From Pilasporangium apinafurcum (Eukaryota > Oomycota > Peronosporomycetes > Pythiales > Pythiaceae), in contig BCKE01000054.1 in NCBI GenBank assembly GCA_001600495.1, positions 193,670 through 257,669 on the forward strand: a stretch of DNA of 64,000 nt, given 5' to 3'. Below are positions 10,625-22,121 of the stretch, piece after piece (the stretch's first letter is position 1; the number at the start of each line of letters is the position of its first letter). The notes beneath the pieces were generated by a model. It saw nothing but the letters and a program-made list of their open reading frames with translations. It had not been told where the DNA came from and ran no database searches. A program made the position numbers and the translations under genes.

Positions 10625-11748
10625 CTTTGAACAGTTGAAATCTCGAAAGAACTGCAGAAGACGAAGAGGTAGTCGACAGATGCAAAAAGAGAAAACACAT
10701 GAAAGCACGAATAAATGCAGTTTGTTGGGGGATCATGTCGCGTGTACATCTGGAGCCACCATCAGCTGATTTCGCCTCAGTGACTAACACCAAATGTCTC
10801 TAGAAGAAGCATTTCGTGCGAGATCCTCAAGTGAATTGGTGCATCATTATTATTAGTGGCGTCCATGAAACACCATGCCCACGAAATCTTCCATCTGGGA
10901 TGGGTACTCTGTGCGGCTCTTAGTTCTAGTTAAGCGGAACTATATTGTCGTTGTATTGAAAAACTAATGAAACAATGTGTCTAGTGAATGGCGAGGTATC
11001 CATATGGGAACTGGCAGGCGCCCAGTGACAGGCAAACCAGAGATACTGGCTGCCCTTTTGTGTGTTTCCGCGATCCATCTCATGTGTGCCACTGTGCTTT
11101 TTTTGTTCCCGCGTGAATTTTTATTTAGCACAAGTGTTTCACCAAGCGGGACAAAACATGGCGGACTGTAGGACATGAAGGATTACGTTCTTGGAATGTG
11201 TCGCACATGGTGAGTGCTCCGACTAGTAGCTGGTCCTTTATCGAAGACTGCGGCAGAGAGACCAAGGGATAATGGGTATGTGTTGGATACATAAGGATGG
11301 GTTCGCGCATACCGCTATGGTTTCACTCAAGTGCTGTTGCACATCAATAGCTCGCCCAGATTTAATGGGATTTTACAATCTAAACTATAGAACCATCCGT
11401 ATCGATTGACAAAGAATCGGTTTCACCCTACGTCTTGCACTGGGAACCAACAGCAACCAACTCTTCTCTTCATGGCTGATTAAACTTCTTGTAATAGCAA
11501 CTAGTTACTACATAGGCAATCTCTGGATTGGTCCTTTCATGAATGGGAATGAATGGATCCACAAATGGAGGGTAGAACGTTTGCTCTAGAGTAATGACGC
11601 ATCGACAAGTGCAATCATAGACTTGAAATCACATAAAATTCATATTGCCTCGAGCTGGACTTGATTCTACTTGTTCTAGTTACCGGTTCCCTTCAAAAGC
11701 ACGAAGATGCTACTTCGTTTCATCGCTCACCATTTCCTTCCCATTAGT
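10625..11748. other. intergenic, no supported gene
   Basis: This is the upstream region of the last START-FYVE gene and the downstream region of the ankyrin/WW gene. Short frames on both strands have no family signature. No RNA gene or repeat was seen. Confidence 0.5.
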
Positions 11749-14700
11749 TTAATCGCCTGAAACACCAGCACCAGAGATTGGTGGTATATGAACCGCTACC
11801 TGGTTGGTCTGCACGCGCTGGATAGCTGGATGGCTCTCCAGTCGACGAAAGAACGTGATTAACATTTCCATAATAGTTGCCTCGTCTCTGGTGTCTCCTT
11901 CCCCTGGATCTCGATAGGCTTCTCCATCAGCAATGGCTTTACTACTCGAGCCAAATATTGCCATTGTTGACAGTGGCAACACCGCCAACATGGTCAGCAA
12001 CTGCTGGAACTTTTCAAACGAGATAATTTCTGTATGGGCGTTCCCACTGATCCAATTCACGGCCTCATATAGCTGGTACAATGCTGGTAACGTCGAGACA
12101 GTGACGATGCCAAAGTCCACGGCAAACTGACTCAGCCCGCGGAACGTCAGCATCTTGAGCTTGGCTTCTTGACTCGAGTAATGGCGATGCAGCGTCTGAA
12201 TCATATGTCGACTCTGCATCAGTAAATCCTGAATTTTTTGTGAACCAACGAGCTGTAGATCGAGTTCTTTCGCAATTCGAATCTGTGTGAGTAGTTTTGT
12301 ACCATACTTGAGCGTTAGTGGCACTATGTATGTCACGAGGAACCACGCTTCATCGTCATCAATCTCCTGCTGATCAGCGCTATGTGTCTCGAATTCAGTC
12401 ACGACGCGTTCACGCACCAATTGCATTGCCGTGAGGAAGCCGCTAATGCTGAGATGCGTGCTTTCGCTGCCAGTAATTGCTGCTTGTCGATGATGTACCA
12501 GCGCTTTTTGGGAAGAAGAATGAGGTGAAGAAGAAGAAAATGGAGATGACGGAGCAAGTACCGCATATGATGAGGCGTCCATCGCATCCGCTCGAGCAGC
12601 TTGAGCGAAAATCAAATCCACAATATGCAGCTTCAACGGAGGCGGCCCACTGCTAATATGACTGGAACTATTGTTAGAAGCTGATGATGCTGTTGGGATA
12701 ATGGTGGCATCACGGAGAATCGTCCGAAAGAGGCTCTTACTCAGTCCTAAAGTGGTCAGTGGATCGACCAACGCAGTATAGTAATGATACAAACAATTAT
12801 ACACACGCTTCTCGGCCGTGAGTACTTGAAGGTTCCGAACACCATGCATCTTCAAATACGTAGTCAAGAAAATATCGAGCGCTGGCTCACTCGCACATAT
12901 CTCGTCCAATTTCGCATCAGCGTCACTCGTGCCTTGGTCATCATCATTGCTTTCGTCTAGTTGGTCTTCTCGTGTGGTGATCAATGTCCCAGCAGTACCA
13001 CTACCTCGCCTGTTCCTGTTGTTATGCGCTGCAATCTTCATCATCATTGACTGCTTCTTTCGGCTCACAAACGACGACCGCGGCAGCAATTGCTGCAATT
13101 TCGCGGTTTCTTCGCGCTTTTGCATCTCTTCCCGCCGTTGTCGCAGGTGGCGCTTGTAATTCTCAATCGCTTGTTTTTGATTCGTCAGTTGTCTGTGCTT
13201 TTCACGTGCCAATGCGGCCGCCAATGAATTGCGGGATGTTTCCAGTTCGTCCCAAATCTTGGAGGCTTGTTGCGCTGTGCGAGCACCAGCAGACTGCTGC
13301 AGCTGCTGCACTGCATCTGGCTCCTCCCATTGTGACTGGCCAGTGCGCGTGTTCTTGTAGTAAATAGCCTTTGAGACTGGATCTTGTACGGTTGTCCACT
13401 CGGTGGCTTTTCCAGTGACCACACACACGGTCTGTCGTTTCTTTTTGACCCAAACGTACTCACTACCATCGTCTTCTTCTTCTTCTCCTCCTCCTTCCCC
13501 ATTATTATTGTTGTTCATTTGAGCTGTGGTTTGTTGGTGCTGCAGTTGTGGCTGGAAACCCGCTGGTACTACCCACTGGCATTTGCCTGTGAGGTTGTGG
13601 TAGTAGAATGCTTGCCCACTCGCCGAATCCCAGCATTCAATCCATCCATCACTACTCTCAGAATTATAGTAATAGCTGTTATTATCACCATCACTACCCG
13701 TGTAATCACTGCCCCCTACAGCATTCGCCGGTGCGAACCACGTATTGGCATTGTCCAGTTCCTGTTCTGCGCGTTCTAAGACTTCCACACATTTATCGTG
13801 GTTGTTCGCTCGAGCTAAATCTTTGGGTGTCATGTTCTTCCCATTAGCGATTCTCGGGTCGGCCCCATATTTCAGTAGTGTCTCTAAAGATGCTAAGCTG
13901 CCATTACAGGCTGCAGCGTGGATAGGTCGATCGCCTCGTTGGTCCTCTTGGTCGAGCATCCATGAACGGGTCTGGTAGTTCCAGGCACACAAGAATTCGG
14001 TGCACTCGCTTCGATCGCGCGCACAAGCAACAAATAGTGGTGTGCGTCCTAGTTTATCGCCCTGCAGCAGATCGTCTCCATACGAGAGCAGCAATTCCAG
14101 ACACTCTTTCGTCTTGGTGATGTGGGACGGTTTAAAACCTTTTGCATTGCGCACATGTGGGTTGGCACCTGCATCGAGAAGCTGTTGTAGACACTGATGC
14201 CAACCAAAGAAGCAGCAAACATGCACGGGCGTATCAAGCTGTTTATCGGGTAGATCCCGCCATTGAGGGCGTTGGGCGAGCAGTAACGTACAACAATCAC
14301 TATGATTTGCAGCACACGAGTAAAAGAGAGGCGTGCGATGTTTCTTGTCCAGCTCAGCGTATTGGGGAAGGTTCGAGGAGGGATTTTGGGCTTGTTCAGC
14401 AAGTAGTGCGTATGAGAGGCACTGGACATGGCCAGCGTACGCTGTTGTATGCATTAATGGCATCTCTCGACTTCCAGCGATGCATTTGGCGCATATTTGC
14501 TCTTTATTGTTGTCTGATGGGCTATTCATATCACTCACTTCTCCAGCACCAGATGAGGAGCTAGTGGAAGTAGTTACCTGTTGATTCAGATGATGCCGTG
14601 GGGATCCAGCCAATGGGGCCAACTTACGTGGCTTTACACTGTGAGATTGAGCGGGAGTAGTCGCGTCCTCCGGAGCAATTTCTTTATCCAGTAGATGCTT

Positions 14701-15189
14701 GGCTTCCAAAGAACTCAGTGCTGAATGAGATTCGATACGATACAAGGATGGACTTGTTGATGGCAACGAGTGCTTCTTCGAATGTAGTCGTTGTTTGTAA
14801 TTGTGGTGCTTGGCGTTTGTAATGTGGTGTTCTTCATCATCTTCATCCTCATCTTCATCATCGTCTTCCCCGTCCGCTACTTTTGCATCGATAAGTTGAT
14901 CGGAAAACAATTGTTCTGTGGAAATATCGTGTGAAAGCGTCGACGCTGCACGTGCAGTGAGTACCTTCCGCTCGAGCGTTAAGGTTGCACCACTAACACT
15001 TTCTGAGTTGGAGTCAGACAGTGGGGTTGTGGCATTAGGACTATTATCTTCATCAGCATAAGGAAGAGGGGAGGTAACTTTGCTCACTGCTAGATGTGAA
15101 TCCACATTCTCCACGTAAACTTTGGCGGATTTTTTGGCCCTGTGATGATTGTCACCCATGTTCAATCGGTTCTTGCCGCTGAAAAACAC
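11749..15189 (-). CDS. ankyrin-repeat, WW-domain and coiled-coil scaffold protein
   Basis: A 1146-residue intronless gene. Residues 1-230 are low complexity with an acidic run near 107-120. Ankyrin repeats span about 245-475 (RTPLFYSCAANHSDC, TPVHVCCFFGWHQC, RTPLFVACARDRSEC, DRPIHAAACNGSLAS). WW domain 1 is at about 514-548 (WIECWDSASGQAFYYH, then CQWVVP) and WW domain 2 at about 597-625 (WTTVQDPVSKAIYYKN, then SQWEEP). A charged coiled coil follows at about 645-715. The last roughly 400 residues are probably helical and match no family I recognise. WW domains usually bind proline-rich ligands, so a signalling scaffold is a reasonable inference. A second possible start lies at 15159 (MGDNHH). 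Confidence 0.85.
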   Translation of the reverse strand: MFFSGKNRLNMGDNHHRAKKSAKVYVENVDSHLAVSKVTSPLPYADEDNSPNATTPLSDSNSESVSGATLTLERKVLTARAASTLSHDISTEQLFSDQLIDAKVADGEDDDEDEDEDDEEHHITNAKHHNYKQRLHSKKHSLPSTSPSLYRIESHSALSSLEAKHLLDKEIAPEDATTPAQSHSVKPRKLAPLAGSPRHHLNQQVTTSTSSSSGAGEVSDMNSPSDNNKEQICAKCIAGSREMPLMHTTAYAGHVQCLSYALLAEQAQNPSSNLPQYAELDKKHRTPLFYSCAANHSDCCTLLLAQRPQWRDLPDKQLDTPVHVCCFFGWHQCLQQLLDAGANPHVRNAKGFKPSHITKTKECLELLLSYGDDLLQGDKLGRTPLFVACARDRSECTEFLCAWNYQTRSWMLDQEDQRGDRPIHAAACNGSLASLETLLKYGADPRIANGKNMTPKDLARANNHDKCVEVLERAEQELDNANTWFAPANAVGGSDYTGSDGDNNSYYYNSESSDGWIECWDSASGQAFYYHNLTGKCQWVVPAGFQPQLQHQQTTAQMNNNNNGEGGGEEEEDDGSEYVWVKKKRQTVCVVTGKATEWTTVQDPVSKAIYYKNTRTGQSQWEEPDAVQQLQQSAGARTAQQASKIWDELETSRNSLAAALAREKHRQLTNQKQAIENYKRHLRQRREEMQKREETAKLQQLLPRSSFVSRKKQSMMMKIAAHNNRNRRGSGTAGTLITTREDQLDESNDDDQGTSDADAKLDEICASEPALDIFLTTYLKMHGVRNLQVLTAEKRVYNCLYHYYTALVDPLTTLGLSKSLFRTILRDATIIPTASSASNNSSSHISSGPPPLKLHIVDLIFAQAARADAMDASSYAVLAPSSPFSSSSPHSSSQKALVHHRQAAITGSESTHLSISGFLTAMQLVRERVVTEFETHSADQQEIDDDEAWFLVTYIVPLTLKYGTKLLTQIRIAKELDLQLVGSQKIQDLLMQSRHMIQTLHRHYSSQEAKLKMLTFRGLSQFAVDFGIVTVSTLPALYQLYEAVNWISGNAHTEIISFEKFQQLLTMLAVLPLSTMAIFGSSSKAIADGEAYRDPGEGDTRDEATIMEMLITFFRRLESHPAIQRVQTNQVAVHIPPISGAGVSGD

Positions 15190-15670
15190 GAAACGGCGTG
15201 ACTTGCATTTGACGCATTTTATTGGCAGAAATAGTATCTTCCGAGTGTCTAATTTAGCACCAAGTCAATTACTGGATCCATGGCATCGGATTGGTGGAAA
15301 TACACAGAATGGCTACATTAATTTATGTATTGGAGATGCGTTAAAAAGCTCAGTGAATCGTATTTTAGACTAGATTTAGGACACGCAAATTCGGCTAAAA
15401 ACCCACTTTTACTGATGATTATTACAAAGGGCACCAAGAATGTCACCTTTTGCCAGGATGTAAATCCTACGGTGATATTCTCAATGTCTTTGGTAATAAT
15501 ACGGAGCCACGATACGAAAAAGCTCGGATGTTGATTGTTTAGTAATGAGAAACGAGCAATAGCTTACGACAACACTGCATCCTGCCCACACGCTCTTGAA
15601 ACTCATTCATAGCGCGATGGTATTGGAGATGGCCAATCCAAGCGTGTAAACGACAGTCGACGCCGAAAAT
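15190..15670. other. intergenic, no supported gene
   Basis: AT-rich spacer upstream of the minus-strand scaffold gene. It contains the tail of an alternative reading frame of the secreted-protein locus (down to 15607). Nothing else was recognised. Confidence 0.45.
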
Positions 15671-16120
15671 TTAGCAATAGAAGAGATCACCAAAGTGAAT
15701 GCCAAGTTCGCAGCCACCTCTGTACAATCCAGCGCCGTAGGCATTCCAGTAACCGAGTAGGTAACCCCATTCTCCTCAACCATCGCAAGTACATCCGAAG
15801 CGGTATGGTCCAAATCNACCCCAGCCTNCCCAACCTCTCCGCCATTCCTTCTTGTCATCAGATTCCGCACCGCGAAGATCGACTTCTTTCTTGTCGGTTT
15901 GTTGTTGTGGTGGTGGTTCTGGGATATACTCGGCAGTATTAGTGAGNGTGACTCNCTTGGGAAGTNCAAGTNCNTTGANCGCTTGTAGNGCTTCCTGNGG
16001 NGAGATGACGGATGATGGATTGGCTGGAGCAGCAACGTCATCGCTGACTGCAGAATTGGTGGATGCCACACCAGTAGTGATAGCGACAAGCGCAGCGACA
16101 ACGAAGGTAATGAACTTCAT
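15671..16120 (-). pseudogene. small secreted Gly/Trp/Tyr-rich protein with an in-frame TGA
   Basis: From the ATG at 16120 the product begins MKFITFVVAALVAITTGVAS, a clear signal peptide. A Pro/Gln and charged segment follows (EPPPQQQTDKKEVDLRGAES), then a Gly/Trp-rich stretch ending FGPYRFGCTCDG and a TGA at 15776-15778. The same frame continues for 34 codons with the same composition (GYLLGYWNAYGAGLYRGG, CELGIHFGD) to a TAA at 15671, so the TGA looks like a nonsense mutation or base-call error inside a longer gene. About a dozen single Ns fall in this region. An alternative frame stays open to 15607 but is not Gly/Tyr-rich; an N-linked frameshift into it cannot be excluded. The function is unknown; extracellular or wall-associated is inferred. 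Confidence 0.55.
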
Positions 16121-16160
16121 GGTGTTGTTGTGGCTTGTGAAGTTGGAAGCAAGTAGCGTT

Positions 16161-16225
16161 NNNNNNNNNNNNNNNNNNNNNNNNNNNNNNNNNNNNNNNN
16201 NNNNNNNNNNNNNNNNNNNNNNNNN
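16161..16225. other. assembly gap of 65 N
   Basis: This is a run of N just upstream of the secreted-protein start. Single Ns occur on both sides, so local base quality is low and frames here should be read with caution. Confidence 0.99.
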
Positions 16226-16493
16226 TCTTGGATACCTGATGACATCAAGTTGATTGTTGTTTCTGTGTTGAATGGTGATGGCGTCCGTCGTGCATTCGGT
16301 CGCATCTGTTTTCGTTCCATCCCATTCGAGTGGCGGAAGTAAGGCAGATGTGATGATGGTGGTTTTGGTTGAAAGTCGATATGTGATAGGTGGTTCGTCT
16401 TGATTGTTGGCTGTGGCGAGTTGGTGGTGAAGAATTGAATGTTTTGACGATGAATGAAGACGGTGGCGGTTCGAATACTAGACATTGATTATT

Positions 16494-17095
16494 CTAGACA
16501 CTACTACATCTTTTTTTGTGTTGGTAAAAAGTATTTGCTGTAGGAAATGTAACTAAACACTTTTCACGTTTCTTTGAACATAAATTCAATTCTCTACACC
16601 GTGCATTATACTTGTCTCGATTTTTGTTTCCATTGCAATAGCGCATACGATTGTTGATGGTAATATGAAGTAAGAATTGNCAGAGATGCGTGTTCGTATC
16701 TNGTCCTTTGAAGTAAGACTTGGTGAAGATACAAAAAGTAAAGCTATTATTTAATACGGAGCGCATCGAGAATGTCACCCTTATCCACAAAAATATATAG
16801 TTATGAATTCAACTGCTGAACGACAAATTTGTTTTCGTCTTCGGACCCAAAGGTTCATCCTCAACAACATCGCTGAGATTCTTGATATCTGGAAACACCT
16901 GACGTACATTAGATNGCCTCAAACAATGTATTCACATCATCTATTTGCAAGAAAATGTTTTCACAAACACTCGCAATTTAGCGAATTTGGTCTTCCGTAA
17001 TGGACCAGCAAACATATCATAGCATTCGACCATTCTCCAATCTACTGCTACGGAAAGCACAATGCCGCCACGCGGAGCAAAGCGTACAGATCTGT
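16494..17095 (-). pseudogene. degraded coding remnant, family not recognised
   Basis: The minus strand has protein-like stretches in more than one frame, separated by stops: about 17090-16960 (RSVRFAPRGGIVLSVAVDW, then FAGPLRKTKFAKLR), about 16880-16810 (DIKNLSDVVEDEPLGPKTK) and 16790-16494 (MRYCNGNKNRDKYNARC, ending YQHKKRCSSV). The Cys/His/Lys-rich end could be a zinc-binding tail. I cannot name the family; a decayed transposon or effector gene are both possible. The rest of 16226-17403 shows nothing. Confidence 0.25.
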
Positions 17096-17403
17096 CAGAC
17101 AAGAAGAAGACCCTCAGATTTTTGTAGAGCTAGAACATAGGATAAAAAAATAAGTGTCGCTTAGTGCTATAGGTTGCTAGGCGATAGCTGGACTCCATTG
17201 GAGTCTCCAGTATTATTACTTAGGGTGACATTTTCGTTGCGCTTGGTAATAATATCCGCAGCGTAATATGGAATAAACATATTTGAAGAATTTTTTTCTG
17301 GTAATGGGGCTTTAGCGCTAAATTTTAGCAAAGGAGCTGTATTTTTATGCATTATTTTGACACAAGTTGCGATTGAGTAGCCTCATTGCTCTTCTTTGCT
17401 TCA

Positions 17404-19110
17404 TCAAGTGGACACGACTTGCAGCCAATTGGGTGGTGCAAGCGAAATAATGTGCTTGAGTTCTTCTTCGACATTGTCATGGATCTCTGGACGCGAGAGC
17501 ATGAGCTGCCGCGCACTTTCCAAGACGTCTGAGGCGTTCCAGAGCAAGATACCCATGATTTTGTTGCCTTTTAAATAGTATACCACACCTCGACGAAAGG
17601 TTGGCCCATTCACCAACGCTGCGTTACGTGCCGTGTTCTTCTCCTGTACCCACACGCCCACAGTACGCAATGAAGAATCAATCTCACCGATCCCTTCGAT
17701 GAGCACATCAATGCCGCTTAAATTGCAGCGAAACATGGGCTGATGGCGATAGATCTTCATTTTCCCTGTGCCTTGCAACGAATGGACCATGTTACTACCT
17801 GCGACCAAGCCGCTGTTGACTGCATGGTCATAGCGATCAACTCGACGGCGTCCCAAGTATGGATCATAATAACTGGCCGCATTGCCTGCCACGAACAGAC
17901 TTGAAATGGCTTCCAATTGCGCATTTACGACGATCCCGCCATTCTTATCGTCGATTTCGAAGCAGCTTTCGCGTGCAAACCGGAAATTCGGATCAGTATG
18001 TGTGGACGCTAGCACAACGTAATCAGTAAACAATTTCTGTTTCTCCATCCCCAGCGCTGAAATGGCGATACTGTCCGGTTCACTTGGTTCTTTGTCTTTG
18101 ACGCTTTTCAGACTCGTGATAAGATGATCCGGAATTACTTCAATCCCCACAGCCTCAAACTTTTTAGTCAGTTCCTGCGCCAAATAAGGCGGCAATGATC
18201 CACTCGCAGGAGCGGACTCAACAAATACCATACGTGTTTTGATCTCTTTGTTGCGTGGGTCTGTCGCTAGTGCTGTCGCAACTTCCGTACCCAGGAATCC
18301 ACCCCCAACGACCATGATCGACTTGATTTCTGGGCGCTTGTTCAGCTGATCTAATTGCTCAAAGTCGTGCAGTGTCGTGCAGGTGTTAATGCGATCCTTG
18401 AGCGAGTACGAGATTCGGTCACTGTCCAATACATAGAAATGCCGGGGTTTCCCGGATGAAGCAATCAAGCATTTCTCGTATCGAATTTCTGTACCATCCC
18501 CCAGAAAAATTCGGTTCTTTTCAACGTCAAACTGCATCGGTTTCTTGTCCAATAGCAGTGTTAATGGCGCTCGCGATAAACCAGTTGCGTCGTTCGGTTC
18601 GTCCTCCAGCCTCGCAGTGATATGACGTCGCCATTCATTATACGTTTCCATCAACGCCACAGATATAGGCTCATCTGCATTATTCCCATCATTTTCACCG
18701 ATCTCCATCCGTGGGAGCGCATTCTCATCGCTCAAGACCAAGATGTCAGCCTCGGGATCTTCTTGGCGAATCGCTTCGATGGCGGCATGTGCGGCGGTTC
18801 CCGATCCAACAATCACAAATCGGTGAAATTTCTTCTGCTTGCGTCGCGTGAACCGTCGTGTGAGCTGCATTTTCTTTCCATCACTCGCGATACTCAAGCC
18901 CATTATATGGTGACGCACTGGAGACGGAGGAGGAGTGGGATGCTGCTCTTGATGAGAATCATCGATGGTAGAAGCTGCTGCAGCGACAGTGAGTAGCGCT
19001 ACACCTACTACACCCGCAGGAAGGCTTTTCCCTGCTCTATGAAGTAATGTTGGGTGGTTAATCGAGCGCCATACATTAGAGATAACGTGCTTTCCTTCGC
19101 GTCGCCACAT
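17404..19110 (-). CDS. AIF-like mitochondrial FAD/NAD(P)H oxidoreductase
   Basis: A 568-residue intronless protein of the apoptosis-inducing-factor family. The N-terminus is Arg-rich and followed by a hydrophobic stretch (about residues 31-47), as expected for targeting and anchoring in the mitochondrial inner membrane or intermembrane space. The FAD-binding Rossmann motif VGSGTAAHAA lies at 101-110. The NAD(P)H motif VVGGGFLGTEVA lies at about 267-278. The second FAD segment LFVAGNAASYYDP, followed by RRRVDRYDHAVNSG, is typical of AIF. By analogy it transfers electrons from NADH and supports respiratory-complex assembly; a cell-death role in this organism is not implied by sequence. Confidence 0.9.
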   Translation of the reverse strand: MWRREGKHVISNVWRSINHPTLLHRAGKSLPAGVVGVALLTVAAAASTIDDSHQEQHPTPPPSPVRHHIMGLSIASDGKKMQLTRRFTRRKQKKFHRFVIVGSGTAAHAAIEAIRQEDPEADILVLSDENALPRMEIGENDGNNADEPISVALMETYNEWRRHITARLEDEPNDATGLSRAPLTLLLDKKPMQFDVEKNRIFLGDGTEIRYEKCLIASSGKPRHFYVLDSDRISYSLKDRINTCTTLHDFEQLDQLNKRPEIKSIMVVGGGFLGTEVATALATDPRNKEIKTRMVFVESAPASGSLPPYLAQELTKKFEAVGIEVIPDHLITSLKSVKDKEPSEPDSIAISALGMEKQKLFTDYVVLASTHTDPNFRFARESCFEIDDKNGGIVVNAQLEAISSLFVAGNAASYYDPYLGRRRVDRYDHAVNSGLVAGSNMVHSLQGTGKMKIYRHQPMFRCNLSGIDVLIEGIGEIDSSLRTVGVWVQEKNTARNAALVNGPTFRRGVVYYLKGNKIMGILLWNASDVLESARQLMLSRPEIHDNVEEELKHIISLAPPNWLQVVST

Positions 19111-19635
19111 GCTCCTCTTCCCTCATTAACTGGGTTTCTAGATTGTGTTTGTCGCATCGATGACAAAGTGGCCAACCTTATTTTGATATTATCTACAATT
19201 CATTAACCTCATTTTGAGTATATAGAAAACACTTAATGTACTTGGCCTTACTATGTTAAATATAATCAACAATGATTGGTAGAAAATTTATATTGAAGTT
19301 TACTTCACAACCAATCAGATCTATCAGATCCATTTTTATTTACGTAGATAACGTATTTATGAATTTATTTATGGTACACAATGCACCAAACGTCGCCAAG
19401 ATAGATGGCTTCTCTCTCATCTGTGACTGTCGAGTGTTTAACTATCCTCTTTCGTCTATCGACTTCCGGGTATTTTCAACGAGCGCTAGCAGTGGGGAGA
19501 TGGCACATCGCCAGCCGCTTGGCATCACATATCGCTCCTGAATATATTCACGATCTCTGTAAATTTTTCTCCCTCACTCTCGCCGTACGCATATCCCCCG
19601 TGCCAGGTTTACTCGCTTCCCATTCAATTTGTACT
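19111..19635. other. divergent promoter region
   Basis: About 525 bp lie between the minus-strand AIF-like gene and the plus-strand kinase gene, probably holding both promoters. The kinase frame stays open upstream to an ATG at 19405, but those 77 residues look non-coding (Leu/Ser-rich, no domain), so I treat them as 5' untranslated. Confidence 0.5.
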
Positions 19636-22121
19636 ATGAAACCACATGACACCAGACGACATGATCCACGTGAGCACGATGAACAGCAAAGGGCAACGAA
19701 TTATGACACTGCGCAGCATGCTGCAGAATTCATTCATCGCAGCACGTGGAGCAATAGAGATCCTAGGCGATTGTCCCATCACTTTCCCTGTGATAATCAA
19801 ACTCAAGACGATGACGAAATCTCAGATGGATCTATGTACGAGAACACGAAGAAACACCCTATTTGGCCTGTAGCTGAGTCTTCAGGTGGACGAAATTTGA
19901 AGCCAAATAGGGCGGGAGGTGTACCCATGGCGCTGCGTATTCAACCGCTAGTAGAGACACACCGAAGCAGTAGTGGGCGGAACGTGCGATTGAAGCACAT
20001 CACACATACACAACATGAAACGCTTTCTCCACATGCATTGACCCCCCGCGTTCCTACAGGTAGACGGCCATCATCGGTGCGTTCTGGTGAATCAAGGAAA
20101 GGAACATCAGTGAGAAGCAGCTCCTATCCAAGTTGTTTTGCTGGCACGCCTAGTGGTTCCACTCTATCTACAGCCTCAGATACATTGCACCGAAAATCAA
20201 AACAGCAATCATCAAAGGAAGTTGAAAAAACACCGAAGACCAATCAAGAACGGCGCAGTAGTTTCCGTATCTCCGCTGATATACTGCGAGAGTTGGAGAA
20301 AGCACGAACAGAGTATCATCAGAAGAGTACCTACGACCGCAGTATAATACCAGAAGAAGATGTAGATGAAGACGATGAAGAAGAAGATAGTGATGATGGC
20401 CATGATCATAAAGTGGAACATTTTGAACAAGAATGTGGACATGAAGAAGAGTCAACATATGTGGAACAGCAACAGAAAGAAGAAGAAGAACAGAAGGTGG
20501 TCTATCGTTTCGATTTATGGAAAAAGGCGTTAAAACATAAACCACTTCCAAATGCCATCACTACTCAACAGCAGCCTCACATGCAACAACAGTCGCAGTC
20601 TCAACACTTTTACAACCAGCAGCAAACTGCTGTCCATCCTCCGCAATATAAACGACCAGGTGCGTCTCCACCTCGTCCTTTAAAGTCCATCCGACCAGAA
20701 TGCAACGAAAAGCAAAGCATCCAGGACGCCTGTGCAATGGTTTCCAAGTTACACATGGATAACTCAACAAGAAAAGGAAATATCTTCGGCAGTGACGACG
20801 CTCCTGTGTCGTTGTCATTAACAAGGTCTCGATCGCCTAAAATCGGAGGCAATCGAGCGTCTCGGCGACTACAGGAAATGGCTACTCCACCAGAGAATAA
20901 CACTATTACAAAGTGGAAACAGGGCGAACTGATAGGCGAAGGCACGTTTGGGAAGGTAACATTGCTATCTACCATCGGCTTATTATTTTGTTCTGTGCGT
21001 TTAATCAGGGCCATCTAGTTACCCTGGATGGGGATGACTACAAATGAAGAAAATGGCTAACTGCGTTGCATTACTAGGTCTACATGGGTCTGAATCTCGC
21101 CACAGGTGAGCTGTTTGCGCTAAAAGAGATCGAGATTTCCGCCAGTCCAAACGCCGACCAAATGAAGCAAATGCAGAAACTCGGCGAAGAAATCGCCATG
21201 ATGAATAACCTTTCCCACAAGCACATCGTCCGGTAAGGAGAAATTTCATCATCGTCGCGTTGATTATAGGTCTACTATCGTGGAAAATGCGTCCACGTAT
21301 ATAGCTACAAGGGCAGTCACCGCACTGACAAGTTTTTCTACATTTTCATGGAGTATGTCCCTGGTGGCTCCATTGCCAGGTACGACTTTGTTTGTATGTG
21401 TCACCCATGGCTGAATAAGTGTTTCACATGTTCTATTGTTTCTAGTATGCTCAAACAGTTTGATGCCTTCAGTGAGGGTCTCATCCGCATTTTCACGCGT
21501 CAGATCGTCGAAGGTGTCATGTATTTGCACAGCATGGGGATCATTCACCGCGACATTAAAGGTATAACCAGCAAAATCCGACTAACCAAGGATAAATGCT
21601 GTGTGTACGCACTAATATCTCATGTCTGTTCAGGAGCCAACGTATTGGTGAATGAGCAAGGTGTATCCAAGCTCGCAGATTTTGGCTGCTCTAAGCAATT
21701 GCCTCAACTCTTGACGACGAGTCTCGAAGAAAGTCTGCGATCGATCCGAGGGTCTATTCCTTGGATGGCTCCTGAGGTGGTCAAGCAGACTGGCCATGGC
21801 TACCCAGCAGATATTTGGAGCATTGGTGCAACGGTCATTGAGATGGCAACGGCGAGTCATCCGTGGCCAGCAAGTACAAACAGTGTCTCTGCGATGTATG
21901 CGATCGCTACGGCAACCTCGTCCCCACCGATTCCGGAGCATTTATCACTCGAAGCGAAGTCATTCCTGCAACGATGTTTTTGCATCAACCCCGAAGGTGA
22001 GTTGTGTGACATTTTATGAACGGTAAATGGCAAACAAGTGCTGACTTTGTTTGTGGATGGATGGACAGAGCGAGCAACCGCGGAAGAATTGACTCGACAC
22101 GTTTTCTTAGCGAATACTTAA
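19636..22121 (+). CDS. MAPKKK-type (STE11-like) protein kinase, six exons
   Basis: Exons: 19636-20955, 21078-21232, 21305-21379, 21446-21561, 21634-21996 and 22069-22121, all with GT-AG borders, giving 693 residues. The N-terminal 430 residues are disordered, with Glu-rich (EEDVDEDDEEEDSDD) and Gln/His-rich runs. The kinase domain starts with GEGTFGKV across the exon 1/2 junction and has ALKEIEI (catalytic Lys), HIVRYKGS, FMEYVPGGSIAS, HRDIKGANVLV, ADFGCS, a long activation loop and GSIPWMAPEV, then DIWSIGATVIEMA. These are MEKK/ANP-type features, so it presumably phosphorylates a MAPKK. The region before 19636 is open to 19405 and could extend the N-terminus. Confidence 0.85.

Noticed and set aside
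15900-16010. possible RxLR-like effector motif (VDLRGAES, then DDKKEWR) in the secreted protein
   Set aside because: The first Arg of RxLR is missing and the acidic block is not a proper dEER; the Gly/Trp-rich C-terminus is also unlike RxLR effectors.
19405-19635. 77-codon N-terminal extension of the MAPKKK-type kinase
   Set aside because: Composition looks non-coding and the next ATG opens a protein-like sequence; kept only as an alternative start.
21228-21269. intron with non-canonical GTCCGG donor in the MAPKKK-type kinase
   Set aside because: A canonical GTAAGG donor at 21233 with acceptor at 21304 keeps the frame and gives the expected HIVRYKGS segment.
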